Source: Rickettsiaceae bacterium (GTDB lineage Bacteria > Pseudomonadota > Alphaproteobacteria > Rickettsiales > Rickettsiaceae). Taken from it: a DNA stretch of 32,546 bases. The DNA lies in the NCBI GenBank assembly GCA_029266475.1, contig JAQSWU010000038.1:1-32546 (forward strand). The letters run 5' to 3'. The translations under genes and the position numbers were made by a program. Shown here one piece after another: positions 8,430 through 18,489 of this stretch. How positions within the stretch are numbered: position 1 is the stretch's first letter; each line of letters opens with the position of its first letter. The notes beneath the pieces were generated by a model. The model saw only the letters and a program-made list of their open reading frames with translations, was not told the DNA's origin and did not search any database.

Positions 8430-11400
8430 CTACCCCTTCTCCCAAGTTGTAAAGTACGTATATTCGAATGCACTATTAATACCAGTCAAAGATATGTCAT
8501 GGTTGAGTTGCATAGAATTGGCATCAGCGAAGTCATTATTATTACTTTGCTCTCCCTGGACAATTTCTGATTTACCAACAGAAGGGTTAGTTTGTAGTTT
8601 TGTAACCTTACTATCCTCTTGAATAACAGCATTTTTAAAATAAGATTTAGCTTCACTGTGCTCCATGTTATTATGCCTAAAAACTTTCATAAATTCTTCT
8701 GCTTTAGTGTTATTGGGATTAATAGACATTATTGAAGTATAATCATCTAAAGCTAATTCAATATTTCCATTTAGCTGATATGCTTTTGCTCTATTACTCA
8801 ATATCACTTCCATAAATACGGATTGCATGTCAGAAGCGTTATTAAATTTTTTAACAAGCGCTAAAGCCTCAGTAAACTTAATTACTGCTTGAGAGTAATT
8901 TTTGTTTGCAAAAAAATTATTTCCTGACTTATTTGTAACTTTAATCCTAGTTTCAAGAATCTGATTATTAAATTGTTCTAAATCTTGATCTTTAATTTTA
9001 TCTTCATCAATTAGTATATCCATTCCTGGTAAAGGATTATATAGCTTTACCTTTACAAATTTATGCATTTTAAGTAAAAATTCTGCGTTAATGTCAAAAA
9101 TATTTTTTGCTGAAACATTTAATAAGAAAATTTTACCAATAACTTGAATACTGAACTTATTAGTCATTATATCATCTTCTAATAAGCTGTTTTTTAAGCA
9201 ATTACAAATAGATAATATCGCTTTACTACTTGTCTCCGATAAAAGACCCATTTGAGCTAATATTATTATTTTAGAAGCAAAATACGTACCTAGTTTTTCT
9301 TCTGGCTCCAAAAATTTAGGCATGTTATACGACTGTGCGATAATTATGCTTGCAACTTTTAGTATGTTATTCTCAAAACTAAACAGCTCTTCCATACATT
9401 CGATGAAATTTTCTTCGCCTTCAGATGCCATTGTTTTAGCGATATTTCTTAATATCATTATAGCGTTATGAGTTTTGCTAAATACATTAATTTTCGAAAC
9501 CAGGCTATTAAATATCTTTAAAACTAACGCTATATCCGAGGAGGAATTTTGTTCTACTGAAGTGATATATGATTTTAGCTTGCTAGCAAAAATTTTGTAA
9601 GTGTTGGCTAAAAGCTTTTTGGTCCCCTCCTTACTGCTGTTGATACTAAAAATTTGTGCTCTATTATATATTAATGCTTCCTCTTGAGAAACTAAACTAC
9701 TAGTATATTTTATCTCATTTTGCAGATTTTCTGCTTCAGTACTGCCCTCTAAATTCTCCTTAATCAAGCCTAAGAAATTTTGTAGTTTCATAGAAGCTTT
9801 CGTGTAAGCATCTCTTTTTATGAATAAAGAAGATGTGAAACTATTGAGCTGACTAGATAAAACGGCCTTTCTATAAGATTGAAACGCTTCATCATAATGT
9901 TCTTCATTAATATTAATGTCAGCAAGATTGTTAAATTTTAGCTCTAATTCTTTCATTAAATTAAGTACATCAATTCGAAGTTTGCTAAAGATATTAGCAA
10001 AATGGTCTTTCAAGATATAATTAGTACGTTCGGATTCGGCTGCACTCCTAACTATAGCCTTATTAAATACTGTCTCAACCAGTTTTTTAATAACGTCTTT
10101 AATATCATTAAGGGCTACATTTTTGTTATAATTATTGCGCATATTAACATTTAAGATACCTGCTTTCTGAAAATGGATTAGAGCATTTTCAACATCATTC
10201 AGAGCGAGAAAGGTCCTTGCAATCTTATTGTTATATCCTTTCTGAATTGAACTGTTCGGGGCTAGAATATTAGATATCTCCAGACATTTATTATAGAAAT
10301 CTAAGCTTTCCTTTAAATACCCTTTATTATTAGTGGTAATTCCTTCTCTATATCTTAAATGGCCCTTAAGCTCATATATCATAGCCTCTCCAGAGGAGTA
10401 AGCTTGACCATACTTGGTTTTAAAAAAATTTATATCAATAGTATATAATAATTCTGCAGCCAAAATGCATTCTTTAGCAGTATAAAAATTATTTAAACCA
10501 ACATTATAATCAGCAAAAAAGCAAATCGCATTAAATAAAGTAAAATCAAAAGATTCTTTTTTTAACGAAATCGATGAGTAGTCTTTGATAAGGTCGATTA
10601 TACTAGCAGGATCATTCTCCATAGCCTCAACAAAGGCTATGCGGAGCTTTAAATCTTCATTATCCTCGCGCAATATGCTTACCAACTCTCTTAGCTCGTT
10701 TACAGCCTCTTTAAATTTGCCTTGAAAAAGATAAATTAATGCTAGCTCATTCTTAATTGAAGGAATATAAGCTTGTACTTCTGGATCGAAGCTATGTTGA
10801 CGAGCTAATTGCAAAGATTCTTTAAGAATTGCTTCATTATCTTTTATAGAGCTTAGCCCTCCTAATGCAGGATTAATCTTTACAATATTCAAATTTCTTT
10901 CGATTACAATGCTTGGTCTTATAAAAGATTGATCTAAAATTGTCTTACTAGTCTCGTATTCATTGGAAGCTTCTTTAAACATCAATAATCGATTTAAAGA
11001 ATGAATCGTTTGAGTCTTCTTAGTTGCTTCTAGTTCTTCTTTACTATAATTAGCTGCCTTGATTTTTTCTTGGACAGAAGAAGGTAAAAATGCAAGAAAA
11101 GATTCATGATCAAGTTGAGCCGCAAGCATATTTGCAATCTCCTTAAAATCTTGCTCCCACACTAGAATATTTTCGATTATAGCTTGTTCAAGCAAAGGCC
11201 TTTTTAACTTTGACTTAAGATGCATTACAGCATCACGGATCTGTACAATTCCCAATATTACTTTATTTAATGGACTATTTTGGTGTAAAATACCTAAAGC
11301 TTTATTGTCATGAAGCCTTAAAAAATATTTAAAAAAATCTCCTAGGAAGCCTAATGATAATTTTAATGCGTAACTATATTTAAATTCTCCCACAGAGTTA

Positions 11401-13085
11401 TTCAAAACCTTAAGATTTCCAATTTCCTCTCCAATAGATTTAAGATTATTGATTGCTTCTAAAAGAATCTCTGATTCATTATTATTATATTCAGAGATCT
11501 TTCGCTTCCGTTCACGTTCAAACTTTTTTATTTTTTCGCTTAAATCTTGATAATACGCTTTAGCTTGAAGTTCTTCATTATGATCCCTTAACTTTAGCTC
11601 GCTGTTCTCCAAGTTAGATAATTTCATGCCTTCAGTAAGCTTGATATGCTTTGAAAGTTCTAATAGAGTTTTGAGCTCACCTAACTTTTTATTTAATTCC
11701 TTGCTTAATACTTGGTTTCGAGAGTGAGAATTTAACTCATCAATTTCTAATTGGATATTCGTTTCCAGATCAACAGCTTTTAAAGTTTTCTTTTCTGGGC
11801 TCTTTGTTAAATATTTTTTTAATACAGATTTAAATTGCTTTATAGGATTATTTTTTAATTTTGAAGGCTTTTTTCTTATTGATGAATTGTCATTTAAATC
11901 AAAGGCATAAGGTTCTTCCTTTAACTTACTTTCGAAATCTTGCTTTTTACTCTCCAAATCTTGTAATTTGCTATTAAGTTGCAAAATTTCATTTTGAAGC
12001 TTCAACTTCTTATCTAATAAGGCATAAGGTGCTGGCTGGCTCTGTTTCGCAAGAGAGAATTTATTAAAAAAACTATTGATTGAAACAAGATTCTTTTGGT
12101 CGGAAAGCAATTGTATGCTGATGGTATGATAATTATTTACTCCTTCAATATTTGTAATTTTATCTCTCAGAAGTTTGATAATTTCATTTAATAAGTTGCT
12201 AAGGTCAGGTTTAATGTTAAGGAAAGATGCTATTATTTCAGCAAGAGATTTATGATCTTTATATATTATGCAAGGGTTACTCTTTATAAGCTGCCTATAA
12301 TGCCCAAGCTTTGTAAATAAGGTATTTAATAAAAAGCCTGTACTTTCGTCTGGCTTTAAATATTCTGAAATTTTTTTAGAAATTTCCCCTAATTTAACAA
12401 AGAAAAAACCTAACTCATACCTACTCTCCAAACCATTGAAGTTTAGATTAGTAAGCATCTCCTCGTCGTTCTTTAATACCAAATCTATCAATTTTGAGAT
12501 ACATTCTCTATCATTAAGATAAGCTAGAAGTTTTTTTAGGTAGCCTAAATCGTTATCATCACTTAACTTATCTCTTTCACGATCCATAAGACTAGAAGCT
12601 TTTGATTCATCAGAAAGGATAAACCTTATCTTTTTTTGTAGAACTTCTAAGCTACTTCTAGTTTGGCTCAGGCCTTCGTAATATAAGAAATTTATGTAAG
12701 TATAAGCTTCAGGTCCTTCGCTGTATTGTTTTATTTTCTGTAAATAGCCAAGCATTTCGAAATCAATCTTAGCGCCGTATAAATTTTTCTTATTACCTTG
12801 TTCTTTATAACGACTCCTATAGCCATGTTTATTCCTTATACAGTCTGGATTATTTTCTTGCCAAGAAATTTTATCTAGCAGTTCACCGATCTGAACAAGA
12901 TTTTTTAACATGATTCTGTTATTGGAAATTTCTTTTAGAATCTCTTCTATCAGAGTTTGTACCTTTGAAAGAATTGCTAAATCTTGCTTTTCAAATTCTT
13001 TTAACTCTAATTCTTTAGGATTCAGCTTGTCTGAAAATGAAGAAATCTCTTCCTTTCCGGGTTTAATATTTGGCGTATTTTTCAT
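8430..13085 (-). CDS. Giant coiled-coil and TPR protein, 1551 residues
   Basis: Not recognised as a named family. No signal peptide or membrane segment is seen. Residues ~350-385 and ~468-558 are Lys/Glu/Leu-rich predicted coiled coils. TPR-like units follow: ALIYLFQGKFKEAVNELREL (~785-805), GYLKESLDFYNKCLEIS (~922), DVENALIHFQKAG (~963), HYDEAFQSYRKAVLS (~1062), and a good C-terminal TPR set (~1383-1470: GNNFFANKNYSQAVIKFTEAL, AKAYQLNGNIELALDDYTSI). The last 60 residues are low-complexity and polar. The overall build (large, cytosolic-looking, helical, eukaryote-like TPRs) resembles host-directed proteins of intracellular bacteria, so a T4SS effector or large scaffold is plausible but unproven. 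Flanked by a family A palindrome downstream and an SSS transporter divergently upstream. Confidence 0.85.
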   Translation of the reverse strand: MKNTPNIKPGKEEISSFSDKLNPKELELKEFEKQDLAILSKVQTLIEEILKEISNNRIMLKNLVQIGELLDKISWQENNPDCIRNKHGYRSRYKEQGNKKNLYGAKIDFEMLGYLQKIKQYSEGPEAYTYINFLYYEGLSQTRSSLEVLQKKIRFILSDESKASSLMDRERDKLSDDNDLGYLKKLLAYLNDRECISKLIDLVLKNDEEMLTNLNFNGLESRYELGFFFVKLGEISKKISEYLKPDESTGFLLNTLFTKLGHYRQLIKSNPCIIYKDHKSLAEIIASFLNIKPDLSNLLNEIIKLLRDKITNIEGVNNYHTISIQLLSDQKNLVSINSFFNKFSLAKQSQPAPYALLDKKLKLQNEILQLNSKLQDLESKKQDFESKLKEEPYAFDLNDNSSIRKKPSKLKNNPIKQFKSVLKKYLTKSPEKKTLKAVDLETNIQLEIDELNSHSRNQVLSKELNKKLGELKTLLELSKHIKLTEGMKLSNLENSELKLRDHNEELQAKAYYQDLSEKIKKFERERKRKISEYNNNESEILLEAINNLKSIGEEIGNLKVLNNSVGEFKYSYALKLSLGFLGDFFKYFLRLHDNKALGILHQNSPLNKVILGIVQIRDAVMHLKSKLKRPLLEQAIIENILVWEQDFKEIANMLAAQLDHESFLAFLPSSVQEKIKAANYSKEELEATKKTQTIHSLNRLLMFKEASNEYETSKTILDQSFIRPSIVIERNLNIVKINPALGGLSSIKDNEAILKESLQLARQHSFDPEVQAYIPSIKNELALIYLFQGKFKEAVNELRELVSILREDNEDLKLRIAFVEAMENDPASIIDLIKDYSSISLKKESFDFTLFNAICFFADYNVGLNNFYTAKECILAAELLYTIDINFFKTKYGQAYSSGEAMIYELKGHLRYREGITTNNKGYLKESLDFYNKCLEISNILAPNSSIQKGYNNKIARTFLALNDVENALIHFQKAGILNVNMRNNYNKNVALNDIKDVIKKLVETVFNKAIVRSAAESERTNYILKDHFANIFSKLRIDVLNLMKELELKFNNLADININEEHYDEAFQSYRKAVLSSQLNSFTSSLFIKRDAYTKASMKLQNFLGLIKENLEGSTEAENLQNEIKYTSSLVSQEEALIYNRAQIFSINSSKEGTKKLLANTYKIFASKLKSYITSVEQNSSSDIALVLKIFNSLVSKINVFSKTHNAIMILRNIAKTMASEGEENFIECMEELFSFENNILKVASIIIAQSYNMPKFLEPEEKLGTYFASKIIILAQMGLLSETSSKAILSICNCLKNSLLEDDIMTNKFSIQVIGKIFLLNVSAKNIFDINAEFLLKMHKFVKVKLYNPLPGMDILIDEDKIKDQDLEQFNNQILETRIKVTNKSGNNFFANKNYSQAVIKFTEALALVKKFNNASDMQSVFMEVILSNRAKAYQLNGNIELALDDYTSIMSINPNNTKAEEFMKVFRHNNMEHSEAKSYFKNAVIQEDSKVTKLQTNPSVGKSEIVQGEQSNNNDFADANSMQLNHDISLTGINSAFEYTYFTTWEKG

Positions 13086-13350
13086 AGGTCAGTTATATAT
13101 TTTTTGCTTTAAATATTAGAAAATCTAGAAGCTTTGTCAATTAGTGAATTTAAAATTTATTAAGGTTTTGCATTTTACTTCATTATGCTTAAACTTTTTT
13201 CAAATATTATACTTATACTACGCTTGTCCATTCTTTAAAATTTCCCAATAAAATCTTTTGCCCGTTGTTATTTCTTTAAAATCGTTATTGACTATATATA
13301 TTTGAACTATAAACTAAGAAACAACTATAACTTAATATTGTTTTAACCTT

Positions 13351-14775
13351 ATGATTACAGTTGATAATAGTATTTATGATTTGATCATAATTTTATCTTA
13401 TCTAGCTTTTACTTTAGCATTGGGTATCTGGTATGGGTTCAATGTTAAAACATTGCGAGAGTTTGCTGTTGGAGATAAAAGATTTACTGTACTTGTTGTA
13501 GTGGCGACGATCGTCGCAACTTGGGTTGATGGAGGTTCGGTTATAGCGCCAACGGGAAATGCTTATAGATATGGAATAATAGCCCTTTTCCCACAACTAG
13601 GTATTGTTTTATACTTATATATAATATCTAGATTTATTGCTCCCCTAATGCAACCTTACCTTAATATGCTCTCAGTTGCTGAGATCGTAGGGAGCATATA
13701 TGGAGTAAAAGCACGGTTGATTACAGCGGTACTTGCTACTTTTAGAAGCTTTGGCGGAATGAGTATTCAAGTGTTTGTTATGGGGAATTTATTTGAATAT
13801 ATTTTTCCAGCTTCTAAGTTTGAATGTATGCTTCTTGGCACCATTGTACTTGGTATATATTCTACTTTTGGTGGAATCAAAGCAGTAGCCTTTACCGACG
13901 TTTTCCAGCTGCTTACCGTAGCAATAATCATTCCAGCATTGATCTTCGTAGCCTTTAAAGAGGTAGGAGGGGTAGAGAACTTTATTGCAAACTTACCTTC
14001 AACGCATGTGAGCCTAAATCATGCTGAGGATTTATGGATTAATTATACCTCATTATTCATTTACTTTTTAATACCATCGCTAATTCCAACGGCTGTACAA
14101 AGCATGCTAATTGCAAAGGACGTAAAACAAATCTCGTCTTCTTTTAAAATCTCCTCTATCATATTGTTTTTATTCTATATGTTTACAATTTTTCTAGGGA
14201 TAATTTGCTTTCAAGTTTTTCCTAATTTAGAACCACATCATACTGTAATGTTTCTTGTAGACCATCTTATGCCTTCAATATTAAAGGGTATTACAGTTTG
14301 CGGCCTCCTTTCTGTAATGATGTCAACCGCTGACCTACACTTAAATGTTGCAAGTGTCAGTCTTACAAATGATTATTTAAAGGTTTTCAATCCCAACATC
14401 ACTGATAACGAAGGTCTACTTTATTCTAGGATAATTTCGATTATACTTGCTATGCTTTCGCTATATACAGCTTATAACGCAAATAACGTGCTCGATCTTT
14501 TGGTTTACGCGGATAGTTTTTGGAGGCCAATAGTAACTCCTCCATTACTCTTAGGGTTGTTAGGATTTAGAAGTAGCTCAAAAGTATTCATAATTGCCTC
14601 AATCTTTGGTATGGGATCTTTCTTTATCTGTGAGTATTTACATATATTTCAACATTTAAGTAAAATATACTCTATCCTGGTCGGGTTTTTTGTTAATGGT
14701 ATATCCCTTATCGCAGCACATTACCTTCTTAAAGAAAAAGGAGGGTGGGCTGAAAGATATAAGGTGGTAAATTGA
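13351..14775 (+). CDS. Sodium:solute symporter family (SSS) transporter
   Basis: Inner-membrane Na+-coupled transporter, 474 residues with about 13 hydrophobic segments. Family features: first segment IIILSYLAFTLALGIWYG, then the post-TM1 LREFAVGDKRF block, TWVDGGSVIAPTGNAYRYG in TM2, STFGGIKAVAFTDVFQLL (the conserved GG+.V..TD..Q signature) near residue 172, and LLSVMMSTADLHLNVASVSLTND near residue 325 (family Na+-site region). The substrate (proline, pantothenate, choline, other) cannot be decided. A strong terminator follows immediately. Confidence 0.9.
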   Translation: MITVDNSIYDLIIILSYLAFTLALGIWYGFNVKTLREFAVGDKRFTVLVVVATIVATWVDGGSVIAPTGNAYRYGIIALFPQLGIVLYLYIISRFIAPLMQPYLNMLSVAEIVGSIYGVKARLITAVLATFRSFGGMSIQVFVMGNLFEYIFPASKFECMLLGTIVLGIYSTFGGIKAVAFTDVFQLLTVAIIIPALIFVAFKEVGGVENFIANLPSTHVSLNHAEDLWINYTSLFIYFLIPSLIPTAVQSMLIAKDVKQISSSFKISSIILFLFYMFTIFLGIICFQVFPNLEPHHTVMFLVDHLMPSILKGITVCGLLSVMMSTADLHLNVASVSLTNDYLKVFNPNITDNEGLLYSRIISIILAMLSLYTAYNANNVLDLLVYADSFWRPIVTPPLLLGLLGFRSSSKVFIIASIFGMGSFFICEYLHIFQHLSKIYSILVGFFVNGISLIAAHYLLKEKGGWAERYKVVN

Positions 14776-14778
14776 TAT

Positions 14779-14811
14779 AAAAAAACCCTGTGCGAAGACA
14801 GGGGTTTTTTT
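14779..14811. terminator. Intrinsic bidirectional terminator
   Basis: CCCTGT and ACAGGG form the stem around a GCGAAG loop, flanked by an A-run on the left (14780-14785) and a T-run on the right (14805-14811). It sits 4 bp after the transporter stop and serves the convergent groEL on the other strand, beyond the family B repeat. Confidence 0.88.
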
Positions 14812-14814
14812 GAG

Positions 14815-14915
14815 TGTAGTAAATTTATTTAAAGTGTGGTACGTCGTCATTCCTCGCTTACGTATTACTCATACGCTGCGCTCGTTATTTCTAGTACCAC
14901 AACTCAACTAATTTC
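14815..14915 (-). repeat. Family B element (copy 2) overlapping the groEL 3' end
   Basis: Reverse-oriented copy of the element at 29468 and 31288, nearly identical across the core (GTGTGGTACGTCGTCATTCC and onward). Matching ends at base 14915, where groEL-specific sequence starts. The outer TATA of that end is missing. The GAAATTAGTTGA segment of the element is read as Glu-Ile-Ser-stop of groEL. Confidence 0.9.
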
Positions 14916-16538
14916 GCCCATACCTGGACGACCTGGAGCCATGCCGTTATCCTTATCTTTTTTCTCTTCAGCTATTACAGCTTCAGTTGTAATGATAAGT
15001 GATGCAACAGATGCAGCATCTTGCAGGGCTGTACGCACAACTTTAGCAGGGTCTATAATACCTTCTTTAATCATATCAACATATTCCATAGCTTGTGCGT
15101 TGAAACCATAGTTTTTATCTTTACTTTCAGAAAGTTTTCCAACAACTATAGCACCGTCCATACCAGAATTTTGTACGATTTGACGAACTGGAGCTTGCAG
15201 AGCTCTTCTGATGATATTAATACCTGCTTGCTGATCGGCGTTTTCTACCTTTAAATTATCAAGGGATCTTGCAGCATAGAATAATGTCACGCCGCCGCCA
15301 GGAACAATTCCTTCTTCAACAGCTGCGCGTGTCGCATGAAGAGCATCTTCAACGCGGTCTTTACGCTCTTTAACCTCTACTTCTGTAGCACCGCCAACTT
15401 TAAGTACTGCAACCCCACCTGCTAGTTTTGCAAGTCTTTCTTGAAGTTTTTCCTTATCGTAATCAGAGGTAGTCTCGCTCATTTGCTGGCGAAGCTGTTG
15501 GCAACGAGCATCAATATCAACTTTACTGCCAGAACCATCAATGATTGTGGTATGTTCTTTTGAAACAGAAACCTTTTTCGCACTTCCTAGCATTTGAAGA
15601 TTTATGTTCTCTAATTTCATTCCAAGTTCTTCGCTAACAACTTGGCCACCGGTTAAAATTGCGATATCTTCAAGCATTGCTTTTCTTCTATCACCAAAGC
15701 CTGGAGCTTTCACACCTACAATTTTAATTACGCCACGAAGTTTGTTTACTACAAGAGTTGAAAGTGCTTCACCTTCAATATCTTCTGCAATAATTAACAT
15801 TGGACGACCAGATTGAACTACTGCTTCAAGGAGCGGTAAAATTTGCTGTAAGTTTGAAAGCTTTTTATCAACTAAAAGAATATAAGGATTGTCAAGTTCA
15901 GCCACCATTTTCTCAGGATTTGTAACAAAATATGGTGATAGGTATCCTCTATCAAACATCATACCTTCAACCACATCAACGTCGAAAGAAAAGTTTTTAG
16001 CTTCTTCAACGGTAATTACACCTTCCTTACCAACTTTGGTCATAGCTTCAGCGATTTTCTCACCAATTTCTTTGTCACCATTAGCAGAAATGGTGCCGAC
16101 CTGTGCTACTTCTTGTGTGCTTTCAATTTTACGGCTTGTTTTCCTGATCTCTTCAACAATTGTATTTACTGCAAGATCAATACCGCGTTTAAGATCCATT
16201 GGATTCATTCCTGCTGCAACAGATTTATTACCCTCAAGCACAATCGCTTGTGCAATGACAGTTGCTGTTGTAGTACCATCACCTGCAACATCGGCAGTTT
16301 TAATAGCAACATCTTTTAATACTTGAATACCTACGTTTACAAATGGATCATTGTGATCATCAATAGCTTTACCTACTGTTACACCATCTTTTGTAATTTT
16401 TGGTCTACCGAAAGATTGCTCAATTGCAACGTGACGACCTTTAGGTCCTAGCGTAACCTTTACTGCATCTGCAACAATATTCACACCTTTGATAATACCT
16501 TCACGAGCTTTACTACCATGAGCTACAACTTTTGCCAT
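14904..16538 (-). CDS. groL: Chaperonin GroEL (60 kDa), C-terminal tail replaced by a repeat
   Basis: ATP-dependent folding chaperonin working with GroES. 544 residues; equatorial, intermediate and apical domains are complete: [15 protein letters not shown] at the start, [13 protein letters not shown] nucleotide motif, [40 protein letters not shown], and the C-terminal GYNAQ-type [22 protein letters not shown]. The family usually ends in a Gly-Gly-Met repeat; here the tail begins (GRPGMG) and then stops as EIS, with codons and stop supplied by a family B repeat. An AAGGAG ribosome site lies just before ATG 16538. It is 72 bp downstream of groES in the usual operon. The truncation removes only the flexible tail. 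Confidence 0.98.
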   Translation of the reverse strand: MAKVVAHGSKAREGIIKGVNIVADAVKVTLGPKGRHVAIEQSFGRPKITKDGVTVGKAIDDHNDPFVNVGIQVLKDVAIKTADVAGDGTTTATVIAQAIVLEGNKSVAAGMNPMDLKRGIDLAVNTIVEEIRKTSRKIESTQEVAQVGTISANGDKEIGEKIAEAMTKVGKEGVITVEEAKNFSFDVDVVEGMMFDRGYLSPYFVTNPEKMVAELDNPYILLVDKKLSNLQQILPLLEAVVQSGRPMLIIAEDIEGEALSTLVVNKLRGVIKIVGVKAPGFGDRRKAMLEDIAILTGGQVVSEELGMKLENINLQMLGSAKKVSVSKEHTTIIDGSGSKVDIDARCQQLRQQMSETTSDYDKEKLQERLAKLAGGVAVLKVGGATEVEVKERKDRVEDALHATRAAVEEGIVPGGGVTLFYAARSLDNLKVENADQQAGINIIRRALQAPVRQIVQNSGMDGAIVVGKLSESKDKNYGFNAQAMEYVDMIKEGIIDPAKVVRTALQDAASVASLIITTEAVIAEEKKDKDNGMAPGRPGMGEIS

Positions 16539-16610
16539 ATTAAACTCCTTAAATTTTATTTTTTTATAAATTGATTATATTTAATTTATTCTGCTTTAAG
16601 CTAATAATGG

Positions 16611-16901
16611 TTATTTAGAAAGAATACCCATAACATCTGATTCTTTCATAATAATTAGCTCTTGGCCATTAACCTTCACTTCGGTTCCAGCCCATTTACC
16701 ATAAAGGACAACGTCTCCAACTTGTACTTCTAAAGGTTGAATGTTACCTTTATCATCTCTAACTCCCTTCCCTACAGCTACTACTTCACCTTGCATCGGT
16801 TTTTCTTTGGCTGTGTCAGGTATTATAATACCACCTGCAGTTTTTTCTTCTTGCGCAAGAGGTTTAATAGCGATTCTGTCGTGTAATGGTCTAAATTTCA
16901 T
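16611..16901 (-). CDS. groS: Co-chaperonin GroES
   Basis: Ten-kDa lid of the GroEL chamber, 96 residues. Starts [14 protein letters not shown], has the mobile loop [18 protein letters not shown] (about residues 18-35, including the IIIP contact to GroEL) and the typical [19 protein letters not shown] block. A strong AGGAGG ribosome site lies 10 bp before the start (16912-16917). First gene of groES-groEL. Confidence 0.98.
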   Translation of the reverse strand: MKFRPLHDRIAIKPLAQEEKTAGGIIIPDTAKEKPMQGEVVAVGKGVRDDKGNIQPLEVQVGDVVLYGKWAGTEVKVNGQELIIMKESDVMGILSK

Positions 16902-16972
16902 AGTTACAATACCTCCTAAAAATTGGCTTTAAAAAATACTCGGCATTGATACGCTCAACTGCCTGATGAGGG

Positions 16973-17004
16973 ATATATAGTAGTTGATTTCACTACTTCA
17001 AGGG
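16973..17004 (-). promoter_or_regulatory. groES-groEL promoter, RpoH-like, with internal inverted repeat
   Basis: On the minus strand CCCCTTGAAG (-35 region, ending at 16996) is followed after TTG by 18 bp and then CTATATAT (-10 region), a layout like alphaproteobacterial RpoH promoters; it also reads as sigma-70 TTGAAG-16-TATATA. Between the two lies a perfect AGTAGT-N7-ACTACT inverted repeat (16979-16997), a possible operator. No CIRCE element was found. Confidence 0.5.
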
Positions 17005-17268
17005 GAGTTTCAAAAAAAATTTGCATTTTTCTTATAAATTACAAGATAAGGATAAAAACACCTATGATATTTAATCAACAACACCGCAGTTTTAATGCTT
17101 TATTAATTATTATTAGTTGACTAAGAGCGAGTTTTTTCAACATCATTATATAAAGGCGATGAACTTGAATTAAGCGCAAATATTAAACTCTAGAAACGCT
17201 AATAATAGTAACAATTCCTTTTCAAAGAAAAATATTTAACTTAAGATAATATTGAAAGCAGCATAATT

Positions 17269-18489
17269 ATGGATGAATTAAAATCCCTCTCCAAGAAATT
17301 TTATAAATTTTTATTGAATTGTTTAAAACAATGCTCCTTGAAGAATATATTTAATTTTCAAGCATTGTTAAAAATCTTGTTCCTTTATAGTACGATGATA
17401 TTTTATATAATTATCTTCAATTTTACTACTTCAACAAATTTAAGCTTATTATTTGATACAGATATAGATTCTCCTAAAGTTATGGTTTTGGGCATAGAAG
17501 GCCGTATTGGTGAAGGAATGCTACATGACGAGGTTGTTCAAACTATGAATGAATTAGGCTGGAGGGTTATATCAGTAACCACTCCAGAAAGCCTTACTAC
17601 ATACTCTTTGACACAACATTTTTTTACAAACGCTGCAAGCTTAATAAGCTTTTTCTTTAATCCTGTATTTATACTAAGCACAACACATTATACTTATATG
17701 GTGCCATATGGTTTTAACTTGGCTTACATAAACGTGCCTAAAACCATGCTAATAAATTACAATCAAAAATTTAGAGCACAATTTGCTTTCTTAAACGAAG
17801 TTGACGGCTATATAGACATTAATAGTTTTGCCAAAGGTGATAGCAATTGGTTAAAGGCTGCTTTAGGCAAGGAAGATTTTGAAAAGAAGTTAGTAATCCC
17901 CGCCTATCTTTCGCGCAGAAAAACAGAATATAGTAACATACCAAAAGATAAAGCCTTGATAACAGGTAGCTTATGGGGCTGCAACAGGAGCTCACCTATG
18001 TTTAAGCTTGCTCTCAAACAACTTGCCCAGGAAGGATATGTAGAAGCAGTAGGTCTGCAAGAGTTTTATCAAGACCTGGGTAACGCCTATAAAGGCCTAA
18101 AAAGTAGGGATGAATTGAGTGATTTTCAAGGTTGTTACGGTATAGGTCTTATTATACATAATTTTGACCATTTAATTTACGGCATCCCGACAAATAGGCT
18201 TGCAGAAGTTGTTACGAGTAGCGGCATAGTTATTAGCGATAAGCATCCTATGATCGAGAAATATTTTAAAGATAATGTTTTATACTTCGATTCAATGCAG
18301 AATGAAGACGTTATCTATGAGCAAATAAAAGCTCATATCGATTGGGTTAGAGCGAACCCGGATGCAGCAAATAAGAAGGTGCGAAATGCTCTTGAAATAT
18401 TTAATAATAACTTTGCTCTTGAAAGAATATTAAATAATATTTTACAGCAGGTGAAAGGGTATAAGAAGCTTAATAAAGTTGTATATTAA
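17269..18489 (+). CDS. Putative membrane-anchored GT-B glycosyltransferase (CgeB-like)
   Basis: 406 residues. A hydrophobic segment at about residues 35-57 (LLKILFLYSTMIFYIIIF) suggests an N-terminal inner-membrane anchor. The rest looks like a two-domain GT-B fold. The C-terminal part is most telling: IPTNRLAEVVTSSGIVISDKH, then YFKDNVLYFDS and a helical end, matching the pattern of CgeB-type/family-1 glycosyltransferases (P-x-R-x-x-E, sugar-nucleotide site, followed by VISD). Strands VMVLGIEGRIGEG and KALITGSLWGCNRSSP could be the Rossmann starts of the two domains. Substrate unknown; a surface glycan role is inference. Its TAA stop overlaps the stop of the convergent gene. Confidence 0.6.
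   Translation: MDELKSLSKKFYKFLLNCLKQCSLKNIFNFQALLKILFLYSTMIFYIIIFNFTTSTNLSLLFDTDIDSPKVMVLGIEGRIGEGMLHDEVVQTMNELGWRVISVTTPESLTTYSLTQHFFTNAASLISFFFNPVFILSTTHYTYMVPYGFNLAYINVPKTMLINYNQKFRAQFAFLNEVDGYIDINSFAKGDSNWLKAALGKEDFEKKLVIPAYLSRRKTEYSNIPKDKALITGSLWGCNRSSPMFKLALKQLAQEGYVEAVGLQEFYQDLGNAYKGLKSRDELSDFQGCYGIGLIIHNFDHLIYGIPTNRLAEVVTSSGIVISDKHPMIEKYFKDNVLYFDSMQNEDVIYEQIKAHIDWVRANPDAANKKVRNALEIFNNNFALERILNNILQQVKGYKKLNKVVY

Noticed and set aside
14836-15254. Plus-strand ORFs of 91 and 77 codons near the groEL 3' end
   Set aside because: They read through the family B repeat and antisense groEL; composition is typical of shadow frames.
15604-16326. Long plus-strand ORFs (145 and 70 codons) inside groEL
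   Set aside because: Antisense shadows of a strongly conserved gene; Ser/Thr/Ile-rich translations with no family resemblance and no ribosome sites.
16902-17050. CIRCE (HrcA) operator upstream of groES
   Set aside because: No TTAGCACTC-N9-GAGTGCTAA match on either strand; only the short AGTAGT/ACTACT repeat is present.
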